A stretch of 8,165 nt of DNA from NCBI GenBank assembly GCA_029936705.1, contig JAPYSD010000134.1, positions 1 through 8,165 on the forward strand. Direction: 5' to 3'. Every line of letters begins with the position of its first letter. Position 1 is the first letter of the stretch. Origin of the DNA: Croceicoccus sp. (GTDB taxonomy: Bacteria > Pseudomonadota > Alphaproteobacteria > Sphingomonadales > Sphingomonadaceae). This document shows, piece after piece, positions 6,102 through 8,165 of the stretch. Under the pieces are notes generated by a model. The model did not search any database. It was not told where the DNA came from and saw nothing but the letters and a program-made list of their open reading frames with translations. Position numbers and translations under genes: made by a program.

Positions 6102-6735
6102 CCGGTATCGCGGCTATGACGTGCTGGCGAAGCGCGGCACGCTGAGCTGGAACGACAAGACCCGCGAAGTCGTCGACGCACGGATCGCGGCCGAAATGCC
6201 GGACGGCGTGCTGACAGATAGGCAGCTGGCGACGCTGCGGCGGGTCAAGGACCGGATCTGCCCCGAGTTTCCGGGCCGCCCGCCGACGACGACACTGGCC
6301 TTGGTGGTCCGCAAGATCGCGCAGGATACCTCCGATGGATTTCGCCTTGCCGAAATGCCCGGCACTGCCGAGGCATGGCGCCTGGGCCTCGACGCGATCG
6401 ATGCCGAAGCATTGCAGCGCCATGGGATGCCGTTCGCCGAGATCGCTGAAGACGAGGCCGACGCGATTTTCGCTTTGGTGGAAAGCGGCGGGACCGAGGC
6501 CGCGGAATGGGCCTCCCTGCCGCCTAGGAGCTTCTGGCAGTATCGCCTGGTCCCCGACCTTGTTTCCGCGCACTGGGCCCAGCCGCAGGCGTGGAGCGCG
6601 ATGGGCTTTGGCGGTCCCGCATCGCCGCGCGGCTATGTCCGGCTGGACGCGAACAAGCGCGATCCCTGGGAAGCCGTCGAACACGGCGATACGCCTCGTT
6701 TCGGCTGGCCGCGGCGGTCCGGGGGCCACCGGTGA
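6094..6735 (+). CDS. Gluconate 2-dehydrogenase subunit 3 family protein
   Basis: A 213-residue protein of the small-subunit family that accompanies GMC/FAD dehydrogenases such as gluconate 2-dehydrogenase and bacterial FAD-glucose dehydrogenase, where it stabilises and helps mature the catalytic subunit. Seen here: the N-terminal RYRGYDVLAKRGTLSWND (4-21), LRRVKDRICPEFPGRP (48-63), the EAWRLGLDAIDAEAL stretch (93-107), and a C-terminal AWSAMGFGGPASPRGYVRLD (166-185) then KRDPWEA (188-194). The GTG start is supported by GGAG at 6082-6085. Unlike small subunits of periplasmic gluconate/glucose dehydrogenases there is no twin-arginine signal or hydrophobic N-terminus, so this complex is probably not exported by Tat through this subunit. 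It overlaps the upstream gene by 8 nt and the large-subunit gene by 4 nt (GTGA), consistent with 1:1 production of both subunits. Confidence 0.85.
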   Translation: MDDRYRGYDVLAKRGTLSWNDKTREVVDARIAAEMPDGVLTDRQLATLRRVKDRICPEFPGRPPTTTLALVVRKIAQDTSDGFRLAEMPGTAEAWRLGLDAIDAEALQRHGMPFAEIAEDEADAIFALVESGGTEAAEWASLPPRSFWQYRLVPDLVSAHWAQPQAWSAMGFGGPASPRGYVRLDANKRDPWEAVEHGDTPRFGWPRRSGGHR

Positions 6736-8165
6736 GCGACCCGCAGCACTCGCCCCGCGCCTCTGGCGGCCGCGCGCCCGACGTGTTCGAAGCGGGCGGC
6801 TGGACCCGCATGAAGGAATTCGGCGAAGAGGAAGTGGATTTCGTCATCGTCGGCACCGGCGCGGGCGGCGGCACGCTGGCCTGCAAGCTGGCCGAGGCGG
6901 GTTTTTCCGTCATTGCGCTTGATGCCGGGCCCTATTGGCGCCCGCTGGAGGATTTCGCGTCGGACGAGACCGAGCAATCCAAGCTGTACTGGACCGATCC
7001 GCGTATCGTCAGCGGCGACAATCCGCTGACCATGGGCGCGAACAATTCGGGCAAGTCGGTCGGCGGATCGACCGTGCATTTCGCCATGGTGTCGCTGCGT
7101 TTCCGTCCCGAATGGTTCAAGGCGCGCACCACGCTGGGCTACGGCGCGGACTGGCCGATCGGCTGGGAAGAGATGTGGCACTACTACCGCGAGGTCGAAG
7201 AGGCGCTGCACATTTCCGGCCCCGTGACCTATCCCTGGGGTCCGAAACGTCCGCGCTATCCGCTGCGCGCGCATCCGCTGAACGCCGCGGCGAAGTACCT
7301 GGCGCGCGGAGCGGAAGCGCTGGGGACGCAGTGGACCGAAACCCCGATCGCCACCCTGTCGGCCCCGATCGGACGGGCGCATCCCTGCGTGTATCGCGGC
7401 TTCTGCACGACGGGCTGTTCGACCAACGCCAAGCAATCGGTCCTGACCACATGGCTTCCGCGCGCGCTGAAGGCCGGGGCGGAGATCCGCGACCTTGCAA
7501 TGGTCGGGCGGATCGAGATGACGGGCGACCGGGCTAGCGGCGTGCATTATCACCGCCCCGATGCGAACGGCGAAGCGCGCTGGCATTTCCAGAAGGCGCG
7601 CAATGTCGTCGTCGCCGGCTATGCGATCGAGACTCCGCGCCTGCTGCTGAATTCCGCCACCGACCGGCATCCCGGCGGCCTTGCCAATTCCTCCGGCCTG
7701 GTCGGCAGGAACCTGATGGTGCAGCTCAACCAGGCGGCATGGGGCATGGTCGAGGACGAGGTACGCTCGTACAAGGGGCCGCCCAGCCTCGCGATTACCG
7801 AGCACTGGAATTACGAGGACACGGGCAAGGATTATCACGGCGGCTGGTGCTACATGAGCCAGGGACCGCTGCCCGTGACCTGGGCCAAGACGCTGGCGCT
7901 GGGCAAGGGCCTGTGGGGACAGGCGCTGCTCGACGCGATGGAGCGGGCGAACCATTCGCTTGGCCTGAAGATGGTCGGCGAATGCATGCCGGACGAACGC
8001 AACCGCGTCGAACTGGCTGACGAGACCGATCAGTACGGCCTGCGGATTCCGAAAATCACCTATTCCTATGGCGCGAACGACCGCGCGATGGTCGACCATG
8101 CCACCCGCCACATGGACCGCGCACTGGAAGCCGTGGGCGCGACCGCGCGCTGGAAGGAGATGGAC
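6732..8165 (+). CDS. GMC family FAD-dependent oxidoreductase (gluconate-2-dehydrogenase-type large subunit), 3' end beyond window
   Basis: The GTG at 6732 overlaps the upstream TGA (GTGA) and follows a G5 run at 6721-6725; 478 codons stay open to the edge. An internal ATG (6810, residue 27) is a less likely start. The N-terminal dinucleotide-binding motif is GTGAGGGTLACKLAEAG (41-57) with acidic D64 for the FAD ribose. SGKSVGGSTVHFAMVSLRFR (106-125) is the FAD-contacting GMC segment, and NVVVAGYAIETPRLLLNSA is the second GMC-type signature. C219, C225 and C229 form C-x5-C-x3-C (PCVYRGFC...GCSTNAK), the spacing I recall for 3Fe-4S ligands of Burkholderia FAD-glucose dehydrogenase. The C-terminal domain, with the catalytic His, lies off the window. 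Such enzymes oxidise a sugar or polyol hydroxyl and pass electrons to a carrier. No signal peptide. Substrate unknown. Confidence 0.9.
   Translation, partial: MSDPQHSPRASGGRAPDVFEAGGWTRMKEFGEEEVDFVIVGTGAGGGTLACKLAEAGFSVIALDAGPYWRPLEDFASDETEQSKLYWTDPRIVSGDNPLTMGANNSGKSVGGSTVHFAMVSLRFRPEWFKARTTLGYGADWPIGWEEMWHYYREVEEALHISGPVTYPWGPKRPRYPLRAHPLNAAAKYLARGAEALGTQWTETPIATLSAPIGRAHPCVYRGFCTTGCSTNAKQSVLTTWLPRALKAGAEIRDLAMVGRIEMTGDRASGVHYHRPDANGEARWHFQKARNVVVAGYAIETPRLLLNSATDRHPGGLANSSGLVGRNLMVQLNQAAWGMVEDEVRSYKGPPSLAITEHWNYEDTGKDYHGGWCYMSQGPLPVTWAKTLALGKGLWGQALLDAMERANHSLGLKMVGECMPDERNRVELADETDQYGLRIPKITYSYGANDRAMVDHATRHMDRALEAVGATARWKEMD

Noticed and set aside
6633..8111. Minus-strand open frame of 492 codons
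   Set aside because: Antisense to the GMC large subunit, whose FAD motifs and Cys motif are unmistakable on the plus strand.

Overview
The window is GC-rich, gene-dense bacterial DNA with strong GC bias at third codon positions, which is why long mirror-image ORFs appear on the antisense strands. The mix of protein families, the short gene overlaps and a possible EcfG-type (alphaproteobacterial general-stress) promoter suggest an alphaproteobacterium, perhaps a sphingomonad. That placement is inference; there is no rRNA or other marker gene here.

Layout. At the left edge (1-203, minus strand) is the 5' end of a histone-deacetylase/AcuC-family gene that runs off the window. A 173-bp divergent intergenic region (204-376) follows, with a candidate EcfG promoter pointing right. 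Everything from 377 to the right edge is on the plus strand: an SDR dehydrogenase of the glucose-1-dehydrogenase type (377-1156); a five-bladed beta-propeller glycosidase/phosphorylase-like protein resembling GH130 (1160-2065); an FMN-dependent alpha-hydroxy-acid oxidase-like protein resembling mandelate dehydrogenase MdlB (2145-3386); a 119-bp gap; a PoxB/YdaP-type thiamine-diphosphate enzyme whose frame is broken by one internal TAG (3506-5290, stop at 4400-4402); an integral membrane protein with an internal duplication (5271-6101); a gluconate-2-dehydrogenase subunit-3-like protein (6094-6735); and the 5' part of its GMC/FAD large subunit (6732 to the edge).

How they may work together. 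From the TPP gene onward the genes overlap (20, 8 and 4 nt), so the last four look like one translationally coupled unit. The first three are also tightly packed. Nearly all products are redox or carbohydrate-related: SDR, propeller glycosidase-like, FMN hydroxy-acid oxidase, TPP-dependent oxidase and a GMC dehydrogenase with its small subunit. A reasonable inference is a stress-responsive module that oxidises a sugar or sugar acid, with the membrane protein as a possible anchor or electron conduit for the GMC dehydrogenase. The substrate cannot be read from the sequence.

Most notable points: the single-codon nonsense interruption of an otherwise intact TPP enzyme; substitutions at several conserved active-site positions of the FMN enzyme; the duplicated membrane protein with histidines repeated at equivalent positions; the C-x5-C-x3-C motif in the GMC subunit; and the GGAAC-N17-GGTT element upstream of the SDR. 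No tRNA, rRNA, CRISPR array or insertion sequence was seen.
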